Below are positions 24,756 through 37,282 of a DNA stretch of 64,000 bases, piece by piece. The position numbers and the translations under genes were made by a program. The notes under the pieces are model-generated. The model saw nothing but the letters and a program-made list of their open reading frames with translations. It had not been told where the DNA came from and did not search any database. Position 1 is the stretch's first letter, and each line of letters opens with the position of its first letter. Source of the stretch: Rhytidiadelphus loreus (taxonomy: Eukaryota; Streptophyta; Bryopsida; Hypnales; Hylocomiaceae); NCBI GenBank assembly GCA_947034895.1, contig OX344762.1, positions 18,704,760-18,768,759 of the forward strand. Reading direction: 5' to 3'.

Positions 24756-27700
24756 TTAAACTGGATCTGTTGACTTTGTTTTCTGAAACATCCAGTCCGT
24801 TTCTCTACTCCCATTATTGTGACCATTATCAAAACCATTGTCGTCGTCGTCGTCCTCCTCCTCCAAGTGCTCCCCATAAACATCAATAACATCCAGTTCG
24901 TTCTCCTCTTCCAAACGAAACTTCTCAAACTCGTAGCCGGTGCCGAGTTCGGCGTCCGCTAGAGCTAACGCACGTGCGCGGTCGCGGTCTTTCGGGTATG
25001 TCCAGTACAAGAACGTGTAAATGAGGCAACACAGGGTGAGGGGGAAGCCCACGGCCGTGTACAGAGCCTTGGAGAGAGAGAGCGCATTTTCTTTGTCGAT
25101 GACGAGCTCCGTAGCTTGGTCTCGTCCTGGTTGAAGGGGAATGTAGCCGTAGTATCTCTCGGCGAGGATTCCCACCAAGGGAGGCGCAAACGAGGCCAGC
25201 AGGGATTCAAAGGACCGGTCGAGTGCGTAGATGCTTGTTCGTGCACTGGCAGGGACAATCTCTGCAAAAATGGGGCTGCAAGCAAGCACACCCACAAACA
25301 AACAAGTCGACCAACTTCAATGCCAGACTTTGTACCAAATTTAGAACAATGTGGGCCTTGTACTATGTCCGGCCCCTAAATGCCGTGCACGACATGATTG
25401 TCCCATTCATCCACTACTTGCATCCAGTAGGAAACTTTCTTCAAAGACGTACTGGATATTGCCAGGCTCAATTAAAATCCAATGGATTTCTAAAAGTTCT
25501 ATTTGCAGCACCAATGCAAGTTTTTCTTGAATTGTAAAGAATCCAAAATGGCAACCAGGTGTACTAGACATTTAACACATTAATAAAAAACAAACTAGTG
25601 CACTTATGATGTTATGATGAAGTCTATCATGCCAAGATTTAAATTGTAAAGATAAAGTTTGCATTTTAGGAAAAGTAAGGGCATCAAGACTGGGAGGTGG
25701 AGTTGGTGAATGAAAAACCAATTATCACACTGTCGTAAGAGGTAAAAAAATTAAGAACTTTGACGCTCTTCTTGCACGACGCTTGCTCACATTGTGTGTA
25801 GTGGCATTTGTGCTCTTGCTTTCTTGTTGGATTCTCAAAAATCTGTCCACCTTAACGGATTTTGAGAATACTCCTATCTTGCTTATGTGTTTGGCCCTCC
25901 TTCCAAATAGGAAGAATTTGGAAACCAACTTTGGGAAACCAACTCCACTGGCCAGCCTTGACACCCACTACTCTAGCGCATCTAACTTTGGTCCCAGTCC
26001 GGTAGGGCAGCATTCAGGGGTATTAGGTTTAGGGTTCATGGGCATCAAATTGGACAAATCCAAAGATTTTTAAGAAACGAGGACGCTTACTTGTTAGTGG
26101 CGGCCGCATTCCATGAGATTGAGAATCCGAGAATGAAGAACATGATGCCGTGCAGCACGGGCGTTTTGGGATCGATGGGCACCACTAGCAGCAGGATACC
26201 CGCCATAGGCACGCCGAATCCGGAGCTGATCTGCGAGAGCATGATGCGTCCTGCGTTGGGCATGCGCAGCGACAGGATGTCGCCCATTTTGCCCCCGAAC
26301 AGGCCACCCAGGGAGGTGGCCACGGAGAACACGCCCAGCAGCATCGCCGTGGTCCAGTGGGAGAATCCCGTCAACTCCAACCACATGGGAGCGAACGCCA
26401 GCGCCGCCCACGGGAAGTTGCCCGCCACGCCTTGAGCCACGAAGATCTGGAACGTGCGGATCTGGCAAACGTGCTTCGCCTCCACCAACATGGCTTTCAG
26501 ACCCTCTATTAGACCGCGCCATCCCTTTTCCCCTCTGCGACAAGCAAATCGTTCCAAGCACACTTGCGGTTAAAATCTTTTGCATCTACATGGGGTGCCC
26601 ATCATGCTATCACAGCCCGCCCGATGTTTCGAAGACCCCTGATCCCAGTTTTAGGGTTTCGTTTCTTTCTTACGACCCTTGAAGATCACAAACACTAGTA
26701 TAGTGTAGAGTGTAGCAAGTAGGGTTTGGGATAAGGCTGGAACGGTTGCTAGGCAAATGCAGGTCTCATAAATTTACGAAAAGGGGATTCAAGCTTTTTC
26801 TATCCACCAGACAAAAGAACTCTATCCACTGTCTGATACATCATACTATCACAGCCTGCCCGATGTTTCGAAGACCCAGCTTTAGTGTTTCGTTTTGTTT
26901 AAGACTCTTCAACATCACGAACACTACTGCAGTATAGAGTGAGGCAAGTAGGGTATGGGGTAAGGCTGGAACGGTTGCTAGGCAATGCAGGTCTCATATA
27001 TATGCGAAAAGGGGGTCTATGGAGGCTTTTTCTATCCACCAAACAAAAGAACTCTCATTTATACGAACGTGCCATCACAATCACGCACACACGTACGCCC
27101 TTTTTATGCATCCACAAGAAGACGAAACTCTCGCACTTTGAGAATCACTCGGACTTGTGTCATCCATCAGACAGAGAGCGCAACTCTCATTCATACTAGA
27201 CAAATCAAGCAAAGAGATGCTAGAACTGAGAACGAGTAAGGAGTGACGGTGCTGGAGTGAGTAGAAGCATGCGTGACAGTGGTGACTTACTGCGGAGGAG
27301 AGCGACCTCGGGAAAATCGTGGATCGACTGCATAATAGCGAACTAGACCTCCAACCAATACGCTTATAAGGGCCACCAGGTGGAACGAGACGCGCCATCC
27401 CGCAACCCCCAGAAACGATCCTCCCGCTAGCAGCACCGACAACAAGCCCCCTAAAATCGATCCAATGTTACCCGTCACTTGCAGCCAGCCGAATGCCACG
27501 CCGCGCTCGTGCTCTTCGGTGGAGTCTGCCACCAGCGACTGAACCGCCGGCACCACCATCGCTAATCCGATCCCATTGAACGCCCGGGAAATGGCCACCT
27601 GCAACAACCTCACCAAGATTTAAAAATAAAATCGACCTTGAATTCGAGACTAAATCAACCCTAATTTAGGCCATGAATTCTGATCGTCTGGTGCAGGTGA

Positions 27701-28027
27701 CCGTGCCCCGACCTGTGTAAAAGTCGCCGAAATTCCGACGAAGAACGTGGCGATGGCCCAGAGCACGGCGCCCAACGCAATCACGTCGCGCCGGTTGTGA
27801 TGCACGGAGGCGTACGCGGCGAGGGGAGCACACAAGGCTTGCACGAGAGATCGGATCAAGGTGAGCGACCCCAGCTTCGCGGGGGAGGCATCCAACGCTA
27901 ACCCTATCTCCCGGTACACGCCCGGCAGCAACGCTTCGTCCGCCCGCTCCATGATGGACGCCAGGTTCACCATCAACAGCGTGCGCGTGGCGTCATCGTT
28001 CCACCACTGGCGCCCGCACAACCTCAT
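24756..28027 (-). CDS. UNE2-like transporter of the major facilitator superfamily (MFS)
   Basis: This is a membrane transporter of the plant UNE2-like MFS group (related to spinster-type carriers); the substrate is unknown. Minus-strand exons are 28027-27713, 27598-27291, 26534-26091 and 25275-24756, all GT-AG and in phase, giving 528 aa. Landmarks in order: MERADEALLPGVYREIG in the first membrane segment, then ALNG-like SRAFNGIGLAMV, QSLVADSTEEHERGVAFGWL, FQIFVAQGVAGNFPWAALAF, SLGGLFGGKMGD, SISWNAAATNNPIFAEIVP and TSIYALDRSFESLLASFAPP. About 12 hydrophobic segments are visible. The ATG at 28027 is the first true ATG in this frame near the family start. The C-terminal tail is acidic (a run of Glu and Asp), then Asn/Gly-rich. 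The intron between exons 2 and 3 is 756 bases and contains a tandem duplication; the next is 815 bases. Confidence 0.88.
26602..27055. repeat. Tandem duplication (about 220 bases x2) inside an MFS gene intron
   Basis: Unit 1 (26602-26823) and unit 2 (26841-27055) share CTATCACAGCC, CCCGATGTTTCGAAGACCC, AAGGCTGGAACGGTTGCTAG, GCAGGTCTCATA and CTTTTTCTATCCACCA in the same order. The units differ by small insertions and substitutions, so the duplication is not very recent. It accounts for most of the intron between exons 2 and 3 of the transporter. Confidence 0.85.
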
Positions 28028-29550
28028 CTTGGCTGACACCACGGTGGGTTTCGCACCTGAATGATTCCTCGGGTGCGATCGATCGATTCCAGTCAAATCT
28101 TTCAGTACCCTGACAGCAGGGGCGGGAACACTCTTGGCAACTGCGTCTCACACAGGACTGGCGTTCCTGAGAGACTAGTGCTACTAGTCAGAAACCCGTT
28201 CACGGCTTCGACGGCATGAACCGCTTGAGCTGAGTGCAAAAATCGCCACATCCTGCAAACTTCTGCGTTTCCAAACCTGCTACTATCATAGGTCTGCCAT
28301 GCAGCAAAAGATCTAATATTCCGACAAATCCAAATCGAGACTTAGCGCCAGCTCGAGGGATAAAAAACTTAAAAAATGATACGCTGCGATGATAACAAAA
28401 TTCCAGGCAAACTCGCACACAAACGCACATAAACACACACAGTGCAGTCAGGTGACTTAGCTAGTCATGTCACACCAATAAGTTCCATACTAGGGAACCG
28501 AGACGAAAAGCTGGAGTTCCTGACAGCTAGAAGCTGGAAGCCGAGAGCACGAATCTCGGCAACGAGCCCACGAGCTTTGAAAACAGAGCAGCTGCGCGCG
28601 TCCTACGCATGCCGGAGTCGAGATCTCCTGCGGGGAGTTGCAAGGAAGGGCACTGCCTAGAAGCTCGACGGGTCACGGGTGGCCAGCGACGATTTCCCTT
28701 AGGATCTGAAGAAGAATATATTAAACAGGGTAGTTAGCCGAAGCCATGCAGAGACGCTATGATACAGTCGCTTAGCCTAACTGACGGAACTTGTATGAAT
28801 AATCAGCTTACGCGGGGCGCGGGTGGCGTCCTTTTGGTCAAAGGCGAGGCGTGGGTGAGGGTGTGAAACTGTGAATGTGGGTGAGCTTTGCGATGCACGG
28901 CAATCACTACGGCGTCCACCATGTCTATCCCGCACTCAGCCTCCGTCACGCGCTCGAGTCACTCCTACTCATCAGTCCTGCCGTGGGACACTAGTGGACT
29001 AGCTGTACGATGATCCCTTCTTCTTCGCTATCATCGACGTATGGGGAGCAGCCCTTTTTTTTTTTCCTTTTTTCAAAAAAGCCAGACTGGCAGTAGTCCT
29101 GCTGCCTTGTATGGGCCACATGGCAAGGGCTACATTTGTGACAATGAATCCTACTTGCAATCTTTTGTTTTTCACACGATATATCTGGCAAAAATTGTAA
29201 AGAAGTTGTAGCAAATTTTGGCACTTGGTAAAAAAGTTTCAAAGCTCAAGAGGCGAAATTGTTTGAAATTTCTAAAGTGCTTTGGCTCCAAGGAGATTTG
29301 TAAGAAAGAAAGAAAAGGGCAAAATTAAAGGAGGCTCCAAATAATTCTAGGCAACCTATTACATTGCAAGTAATGAAGAACAAGCAATTCATTCGTAAAA
29401 CACGTCTATATTAACACAAGATGCAAGTAAAACAAAATTCATTAATAAATAGTCTCCATGGACACAAATGGCCAAATTGGGGTCCATCCCTTGGAGAAAA
29501 AGTCCTAGATCAAGTTTGGCTCTTGGAACACTACCCACTCCCCTATCAGC
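28028..29550. other. Promoter side of the MFS gene and spacer, no further gene seen
   Basis: GC content is moderate up to about 29000. This should include the promoter and 5' UTR of the minus-strand transporter. Short frames on both strands show no family features. From about 29000 the DNA becomes AT-rich and leads into the hAT-like remnant. Confidence 0.5.
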
Positions 29551-30930
29551 TCAAAGCCCATATTGACGATTTGGTCTTTCTGACCATTGGTTGTAAGCTT
29601 CATCATACAAGAAAGTCTCCAAGGTAAAAATCTTTTGTGAATACATCCCAACCACACACTCTAGATGGATGTCCAAGGCATTTCGTAATTTGTTTTTGAG
29701 AAATGCTAGAGAGCTAAAGCACCTCTCATCCTCCACAGAACCTAGAACTTGCACAATTGCTACTTCAGCCAATTTGTAGTACTCTACAAATGCTTTTACT
29801 CTCAAAATAGTACATACATCCAAATATTGCCATAGACAGGTGAGGGGGTTCAAATCAAATGGAGGCTCCATGTGCTTCCTAGCATTATTTACCATGGCCA
29901 ACTTAAATAAACCCTGCTCAGTTTCTAAACTATGGCGGTCCAAAATAGGGGGGATTAGGTGCTTGACTTTGTCAACTTCCAATAACTTCGGCTCACAGTA
30001 GTATGACATGAGAATTGATAAGTGCTTGGGAAAACACTCCTCTACTTCACTCTGCAACCAATATTGTGGATACACGACACCCATGGCATCCATGATAGAA
30101 TGAGAGGGAAATCGTGCCTCCAATTCCCTCAATAACTAATGAGCTATGCATGTATAAAGAACAATAAGGTGATAAGCATTCTAATCACAAATATACATCA
30201 ATGATAAACCTAGTAAAATATGAGAACTCCAAATCTTCAACTAAAACATAATACAACCCACTTATAAAGTGAACATCCAAAGCCTTCTACAAAAAAATGC
30301 CTAGCGAAGCTTAAACACAACCAAAAAACAACTTAAACAAGGATGGAACATACACTAGCCATAAGAACTTAAACAAAACAAAACAATCCAATTAAAACAA
30401 GGAATAAGAACAACTAAAACAAGGAATAAAAACAATCTAAACAACCTATATGCAAAAATTGAACAATACACAATAACAACTCAAAACAAAGCAAGAAGCC
30501 CGAACACCAACAAAACATACCTATGTACTCTATCTTCACAGTACTAACAATAGTTGCAAAAACATCTCTATCCATGGGTGCTTCTTAATGGATTGCCCAC
30601 ACCTTCTCACCATTCACCACAAAAACGAATTGAGCAGACTCAGTGTTCAAATTTGAAACCCACTTCATGTGAATCTGTGAATGAGAGCAGTCAAGTAAGT
30701 TCTTGAATGCCCAAAATCCATCTGCAACAAATTTAGTGGTATTGTCAACATATAGCGTGTACAATTGCCCTTCTGCTATTTTTAGTGCAACCACAAAATC
30801 ACAGATGTAGATATCGCGCTTTTAAGAAAAAGTCACTAGTATATCCACTGTCTCATGAAGGAGCATGAGTGTTGTCATCCCCAAGAGTGCGTATGGATCT
30901 AACATGAGGTTTAGACACTTCTGCAAAAAC
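29551..30930 (-). pseudogene. hAT-like transposase remnant, broken
   Basis: On the minus strand 30132-29551 encodes about 190 aa ending in a segment that resembles the C-terminal dimerisation region of hAT transposases (VLGSVEDERCFSSLAFLKNK, then LRNALDIHL). Upstream, 30930-30585 encodes an amino-acid run (LLHETVDILVTFS, then RDIYICDFVVALKIAEGQLY) interrupted by a TAA at 30822-30824. That segment ends at a stop after VNGEKVWAIH. Between the two lies about 450 bases of A-rich DNA with no coding sign, which could be an intron. The N-terminal zinc finger and most of the catalytic core are not found. I read this as a decayed element; the assignment rests on the C-terminal motif only. Confidence 0.6.
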
Positions 30931-33900
30931 AAAAAGCAAACAAAGGTTGTTTAGAAAAGATTATTTTTTCTGCTTTTATACTTGTAGTTGCTTTCAAAGT
31001 ATGATTTGAAATGATTCTTTATCTTATACAATAATCAATTTTGAATTAGTTTGCAAATTGCCTTCAATTTAGTATATGAACTGAGTTGTAATTTCATTTG
31101 TTGGTTTTTTAACCTTTGCAAACCTCAAAAAAATGACTAGAATGTCAATAGAAAAATTTGTTTTTTTACAAAATTAAATGACTAAGCTTAGTCATCAATA
31201 GAATAACCATAGAGAACCACTAAATGACATGTGAAAAGAAGGGCAAAATGCTAAGTCACACCCAGAACTCCCCATTCATTGGTTATCATTGACACAAGAA
31301 GCTACTTGGGCCACATCTTTAGCCTTCCCAACAATGAATTTTTGAGGTATTCCTAGGGTAAATGCCTCCAAAAATGCAATTTGGATCATCCAACCGCCTC
31401 TCATCCATAATGTTACCTAGAAATAGAAAATTTCCTCCAAATATGGGCAAATCTCATATTTCTTAGAGATGATTTTGGCAATTTCATCCACTTCTTTCTC
31501 TTTTTTTCCAGTGTAAAGGGAGACAATTCTAAAAGTGGGTGAATGCAAGAAACACCGGTACTATTTGGTGTCACAATTGGAATGACAGAGATGCAATTTG
31601 CCATATCTTTTGGGAAATGAAGTCCATGTACTTGAAATTTTTATTGGAGATGGCTAACTTGGAAGTCCTCAGATCCTTTACTTTTGAGAAATTTTGAAAA
31701 AAAATCCTTTAATTAAATAGTAATTTACCTAATTTGTCACAATTTGCGTTTTAGGGGTTTCTAGTACTGTGGAGCATCCAAAAATGATGATGTACGTCTA
31801 GGATTGTTGTGGGCTATTGCCACAATAGAAGGGCATGTGCCTACCAAAGGGCATTCAAAAAAACACAATTCTTTGTCTTCAACATGCATGCAAATAGGGG
31901 TCCCTTGCCCATAGCGCTCCTAACATTTATGATGGTTTCAATTTTTAGTTTTTGGTGAAATGTAATCACTATCAAGTCTCTACAAATGGCCAATTTTTAG
32001 TTTTTTTTTATTCATGATTTTCTAATTATTATTAATTTATACTTAATTTTATCTATTTTTTGTGACAAACTGTCAATTTTTTTAAGTAGTACAATTTCAG
32101 TATTATAAAGTACTCAAAAGTACTACTGGCCGTTAATTTTTCGGATCAATGGCTGAGATTGCTCCGTTTTGCAGTACTAGCAGTACTTGTAGTACTGGGC
32201 AGAAAAAACACAGTTTTGGCAGAACGCTCCCTAAATCGTTCGGTGTTTCTTGCATCCACCCAAGTGCGATGATACTTGGGCAAGAAAATTTCTGCTACTT
32301 TATAATAAATAAAAACTAATTCTAAGTGTTCCTTTTGCAAGTTTGTTCTTGTGGCAACAATGTGGACATCATGTATGACAATGAAAGAATCATCGAATGA
32401 TGCACTTCTAAAATATATACTAAATAGAGCATGTTGTATTGCAAGAGATCAAAATAGGTTTCATCAAGTTCCATCCAAACCTCGTTTGAATGTCATTAGG
32501 ACTTAACAATTGTAATGAATAAAATATTGTGAAGGTGAAAACGTGATGGTTGAAGTCGTGAAACAATTTGCATATTATAGAATAGATTCATCCATGTAGG
32601 TGACAAAATGCACTTTTAAAGAAAAATTAGTCTACATATACCTCATTCTCTTTTGAATGATTAGGAAAACTTCATGCACTAAAAAACATAGAATATTCAC
32701 CTCACTACTTCTCTAGTCATTTTCCTTGAATTTTTTTTCCAAAATTTTTTATTTTGTCTCACATTTCACATCATCCACAATTTCCCATGGACAAATGGAT
32801 TATACAAATGAGCATGCCTAAAAGCACTTAGTTAGCATAAGTGCAGGCAAGTTTGTAGAACTAACTAAGTTGAGTATTTTATTGAGCACAAAGAAGAAAT
32901 AATTGAACAAGCAAGGAGTTTCTTTTCTAGCTATAATTCACTCAAAAGTGATGAACGATGAAATTGAAAAAATAATCAACAATAAATTCCTCCTTTTTGA
33001 ATCCATGCAACTTACTCACTTGCTACAAAATCTTGAGACAATATCACTCTTTTAGAATGAATGTGTATACTTTGGGACAAATGACTAAAATTTCATTTAT
33101 ATTTTGTATATATTACATCTAGATTATTATTCCATGGTTGTATATAGCTTTATCACTATTGTCACGATCTCTTCTAATATGTCCACCCCAATGTATATGA
33201 AATTAAAAAAACTTGACCCGGACCTTGGTATGTCAATGTGTTAAGGCAGTTATTGCCTCTTTTGAGCTCATTGTCATTGTGACACAATGTTACAATGACA
33301 ATGAGCTCAAATAGAAAAAAATTGAATTTATTTATTTTTTCATTTATCCCTCCCCGGTGAGTTAAAAATAATAATAACAATTAAAATAATTAAAAAACAT
33401 TTTTTAAATACCCACCCTCATTCCACACTTTTGTAATTTTCAAGTGAGGAGGGGTTGGCATTTGATATGGGATATGTCCTGTATCCAAATCCGTATCCAT
33501 AGCTATGTATGTATTCATACCATGTTGTATCTGTATCTATATCCTAAATTTTTTTTCTGAAATCAACGACATTGGAGGGGGGGAGATTCTTTTTGTAAAA
33601 AATCAATGGCTCTCAATTTTTAGAGGAGGGGGGGGGGAGGGGGAGGAAATCGCCTTTTCTCACCTCATTCCCGAGCATAATCAACGGCGCTCAAAGAGGG
33701 TCCGTTTTTTCTTTATCACATTCAACGGCTCCCAAAATTCAATGCCGGGGGAAATACACACAACTATGTTGCCTCTTTTCAATACATTGTCACTTGATGG
33801 AATTCACATCAATTTGTAATATATGTGAGTGAGTTCTACATTGTAAACAATCATATGATTACAAAAAAATCAATGCATCATGCCATTATGTTTGGTAAAC

Positions 33901-34379
33901 ATCATTCTTTAAAAAATGAATCATCCATTAGTGAACTTTCATCTTTTATATCATGTCTTTAAGAATATCATATCATTGCGAGGCATATCATTTCATTTAT
34001 TCAAATAAAGCACACATATGCTCCTTCCATGTCTATAAATAATGCAACCATTCTTGGAATAGTGAAATAGTTCGTTGGCTCCAAAAGAGTTACTTTCCTT
34101 ATAGAGAATGAATTAACCTAACTTAGTTGGAGTTGGTGATTAATCCCATGTGGTCACAAGGGCTAAAAATTGACTTATGAATGGTAAAATAATATTTTTT
34201 TCATATTGGTGTATAGATGATTTTCATCCAATTTTTTGTGAGCTACTTTGTTAATAGTAAATCCACATTCTTGAGTTAAATTCAAGTCATATTAGGTATG
34301 TTTTGATTTAGTAAAGGACATTCTGTTAAAAAGTAAAATGGTGTATTTGTAAAGTGTATTATAACTTTGGTTAATGTTC
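30931..34379. other. AT-rich intergenic DNA, no gene seen
   Basis: No credible coding region is seen. It may include the 5' remains of the hAT-like element. Notable items are a hairpin with 20-base perfect arms at 33261-33311 and a G-rich stretch at 33624-33646. The right end abuts the CACTA element. Confidence 0.6.
33261..33311. repeat. Inverted repeat with 20-base perfect arms
   Basis: The arm TTTGAGCTCATTGTCATTGT (33261-33280) is exactly complementary to 33292-33311, separated by an 11-base spacer. It lies in AT-rich intergenic DNA about 1 kb left of the CACTA element. It could be a foldback remnant. Confidence 0.75.
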
Positions 34380-34382
34380 TTT

Positions 34383-34396
34383 CACTACGAGGAAAA
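34383..34396 (+). repeat. CACTA left terminal inverted repeat
   Basis: CACTACGAGGAAAA, an exact inverted match to 52584-52597. It is preceded by TTT. The CACTA core is the diagnostic end of the superfamily. Confidence 0.93.
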
Positions 34397-34500
34397 TTGG
34401 TCCAAGATGACATGAAGTTGACACGTAATTGTCCAAACTGACAGTAGCATGGGAGATCAAGCTGTTTGTGTCAATTAGGTTTTGGGAGTCAATTTTTTGT
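34397..34500. repeat. CACTA left sub-terminal repeats
   Basis: This stretch holds GACATGAAGTTGACA (34409-34423), an ACTGACAG motif, a TGGGAGATCAAGC segment and repeated TGTCAATTTT words. Matching GACATGAAGTTGACA (52478-52492), TGGGAGAATCAAG and ACTGACAG occur at the right end. In En/Spm, TNPA binds repeated sub-terminal motifs; these are the obvious candidates here by analogy. Confidence 0.6.
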
Positions 34501-36569
34501 CAATTTTTTGTCAAATTTTGAATTCCCCCAAATTATTAAGCAGGAGTACATTCACTATGGACTGAAGTGTAAAGATTTCGAAGTAAAGATTTTGAATGAC
34601 ACATGCTTCACTGCAACAACAATGCAGGTTTAGATTTTTTCCAATTCGCTGTTACATTCTGCAATGCATACTTGCACGAAACAGTTCCCTTCTTCGACTT
34701 CGGACATTCATTTTCAAGTGGTTTAGGTTAGGGAACACGCATGCATATGACATATTGTAGTTCGCATTCGTGGTCCAAAACTGGAATAAAAAAAACAGAC
34801 AAAGCAACTCTCCAGAATCCAAATCTAATGACTTTTCCACAAGAATTGAATTGAAACAAGCATTCCCTTCAAACAAGCATTCACTTCACTGCATACCAAC
34901 TAATGTTGAATTACAAAGTCTTTGCATCTTCAGTTTTATCTTCTTCAAAATGTTTAAAGCAAACAAGGAAACATTACCTTCTACAAAATGCACTTACATA
35001 ACCAACTCCATTATATGCTTCAAAATGATAAATCACTTCCAAAATACTAGTGAATACAAACTGACATAAATATGTCAAACAAGTGAACGGTGTGTTCTTG
35101 AAGTCATCCACGCATATTGATCCCTGAAGTTCCTTTCCTGTCGTACAACATCCCACTGTTCAAAAAACTTGTACTCAAAGGCTGTTGTGATTGCAAAAAA
35201 ACAAAGATCATTCAAGAAAAAACATGTCACTAAGTATATTTCTACAGTTCATCATGTTCTAATTTCCTTAGTCGATAGGCATTTTTTATATTCAAATAAC
35301 AGAAACATTAAATCCTAATTTCTGAAGCACTCACTTCTTCAATATGTATTTCATCATAGACATCTTAATTCCAGTTTTGCTCATCCATTCAGAAGCGGGA
35401 TACCTCTTCATTTCTCTATCATTCCTATGTTGTCCCTGTAACATGAGCACATTCCTGTAAGTACACATTGATACAAATGCATTTGATCAACAAAAATCAT
35501 TAAATGGAATGAAAATACAATATTTTGGTGTTTAAGGATTCTAAATTGTCTAAAACCTGTGTGTTACACATCATTTTCAGAAAATGGAAAAATAGTGCGG
35601 CATACATCCTATGGCTAGTAGTTTCCAGAAATGATGTTTCCCCAATAATGAATGGCTATGATGGTTTACGGTCTCCTGTAACCAAATTTTTTTTTCTTCG
35701 GCATGCCTCCATATTATCTTCATGCTATCTACGGAAGCTATTTTGCAGAGCCAAAAATGTTGTGCATCACCTTTAAACTATTAATTCTTATGTGAAATTC
35801 TGAATTCTGATGTAGTACACTTCAGAATGTCTTGCACACTATTCATAATTTCTGTTCGACACAAGAAATAATCAGATCTAATTAATTACTGACCTCCTCT
35901 TACTTTAATGAACATATCAGTTCTGCAACCATTTCCTACAGAACGGGGTACTTCACATATGTATTCAAATATTCATTGACTAGCCAGGATTTACTAAAAA
36001 TATTGTTTACAAAAGTTCATAATCATACTAGTGCTTATTTTCATTTCCAACCGACATTGCTCAAACTTTCGCAAATACCTGAGATAGCGACGACATCCGT
36101 CAATTTGCACGTCACAACCTCCCTTATAAAACGCAATTGCTGCTTCCTTTTTCCATGCGCTCCTCTGCATTTAGAATAAGACACTTGCATAAAGGCATAC
36201 AACACTAATTTCTAATGAAATCATTAAATATTAAAAACCTTCAGAAACGCATGTCCACTACACATTTGGGAATTAATTTCCAAATGCTTCTTACATTTTT
36301 CCACCGAAAAAATATTGGAAAAACAGAGGTAGCGAAGTTTGAGTTATCCTAGAACACTAAATCAGAATCCTGTAACATGGAAGCGGTTACCCTTGCGTGC
36401 CCTCAGAAATGACCAATTGCATCAACACCTCCATCAACATAAACATCGTTTTCACGCCAGTGTCGTTTCCCCAATCCTGTACCGTAATACATAATTATTT
36501 TGCTGATGTAGGGAGATTTCAATTATAACATTACTCATTAAGGAAAGATTCAGACGATTTCAGAAATTA
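34501..36569. other. CACTA left internal non-coding region
   Basis: Between the left end and the B3-like gene I see no supported coding region. Short frames on both strands have no family features. It may contain the promoter and 5' exons of the B3-like gene, since the ATG at 36570 may not be the true start. Confidence 0.5.
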
Positions 36570-37282
36570 ATGACAGACATGACCGTACACCCCCACAACT
36601 TGTCACTCACATCAGCGATAGTTCTGCTTCCACAAACCTCATCTCTTCTTAGGCATTCTTCAAATGCTGAGGACATCCCGCTCGACAACTTCTTCTCTTC
36701 CTCTCATCAACTGGTACGCCAACCTCCAAATACCATTGTCAGACTGCTGCAGTGTGAAATTCACAATTCCACAATGCCGACTTCAACCGTTACCGGTCCA
36801 GATCCAGAAATGTCGTTCGAAAAAACCATGAAGAGAACTTCTTTCATGTCCTTGGTGAGTTCGTCTTGCAGTTTTTGAAATGCTTCCTTCCAATTCTCTT
36901 TTCCCATGCCCTCTCTGACTTTTACAACGTCATTGTGCAGACAATTCCAGCTTGGTTCGTCCGCACACACGGAGACAAGCTGAAGCTATCAGTCCGTGTA
37001 CGCTATGCTGGAATGAGACCTTCCCACATTGTGCAGATCAATCTCACCTTCGAAAATGGAGAACCTCGTGTTGCCTTCGGGTCCGGCTGGGGCAACTTCG
37101 CACGCCAATACAACTTTGAGGAAGGGGATCGACTGCGGTTCAATTTGAACGGTATGGCCTCCTTCGATGTGGCACACGCTTCCCTTGGCCACACTGCAGA
37201 TTCTCGTTCTCTTCAAGAGGGGGTCGGCAGTAGTGAGACTTGTTCACAGGGCTTTCCATCAATTTACTACCGTCATGGATGA
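36570..37282 (+). CDS. B3-like DNA-binding domain protein carried inside the CACTA element
   Basis: Two exons, 36570-36854 and 36941-37282, join at GT-AG sites in phase to give 208 aa. Across the join the product reads SFEKTMKRTSFMSL then TIPAWFVRTHGDKLKL, followed by HIVQINLTFENGEPRVAFGS, GWGNFARQYNFEEGDRLRFN and LNGMASFDV. This order (Phe-x-Lys opening, IP-x-x-F strand, a W/GW-x-x-F core, then a GD-x-x-x-F end) is the pattern of plant B3 domains, closest in feel to the REM group. The first 70 residues are Ser/Pro/His-rich with no domain seen. The strand matches the TNPA-like gene and opposes the transposase. It is either host sequence captured by the transposon or a transposon regulator. 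The 5' end is uncertain. Confidence in the domain is moderate because it rests on motif reading. Confidence 0.68.

Noticed and set aside
26094..26585. Minus-strand frame of 163 codons overlapping MFS exon 3
   Set aside because: It is a shifted frame of the transporter exon; the correct frame carries the conserved MFS motifs.
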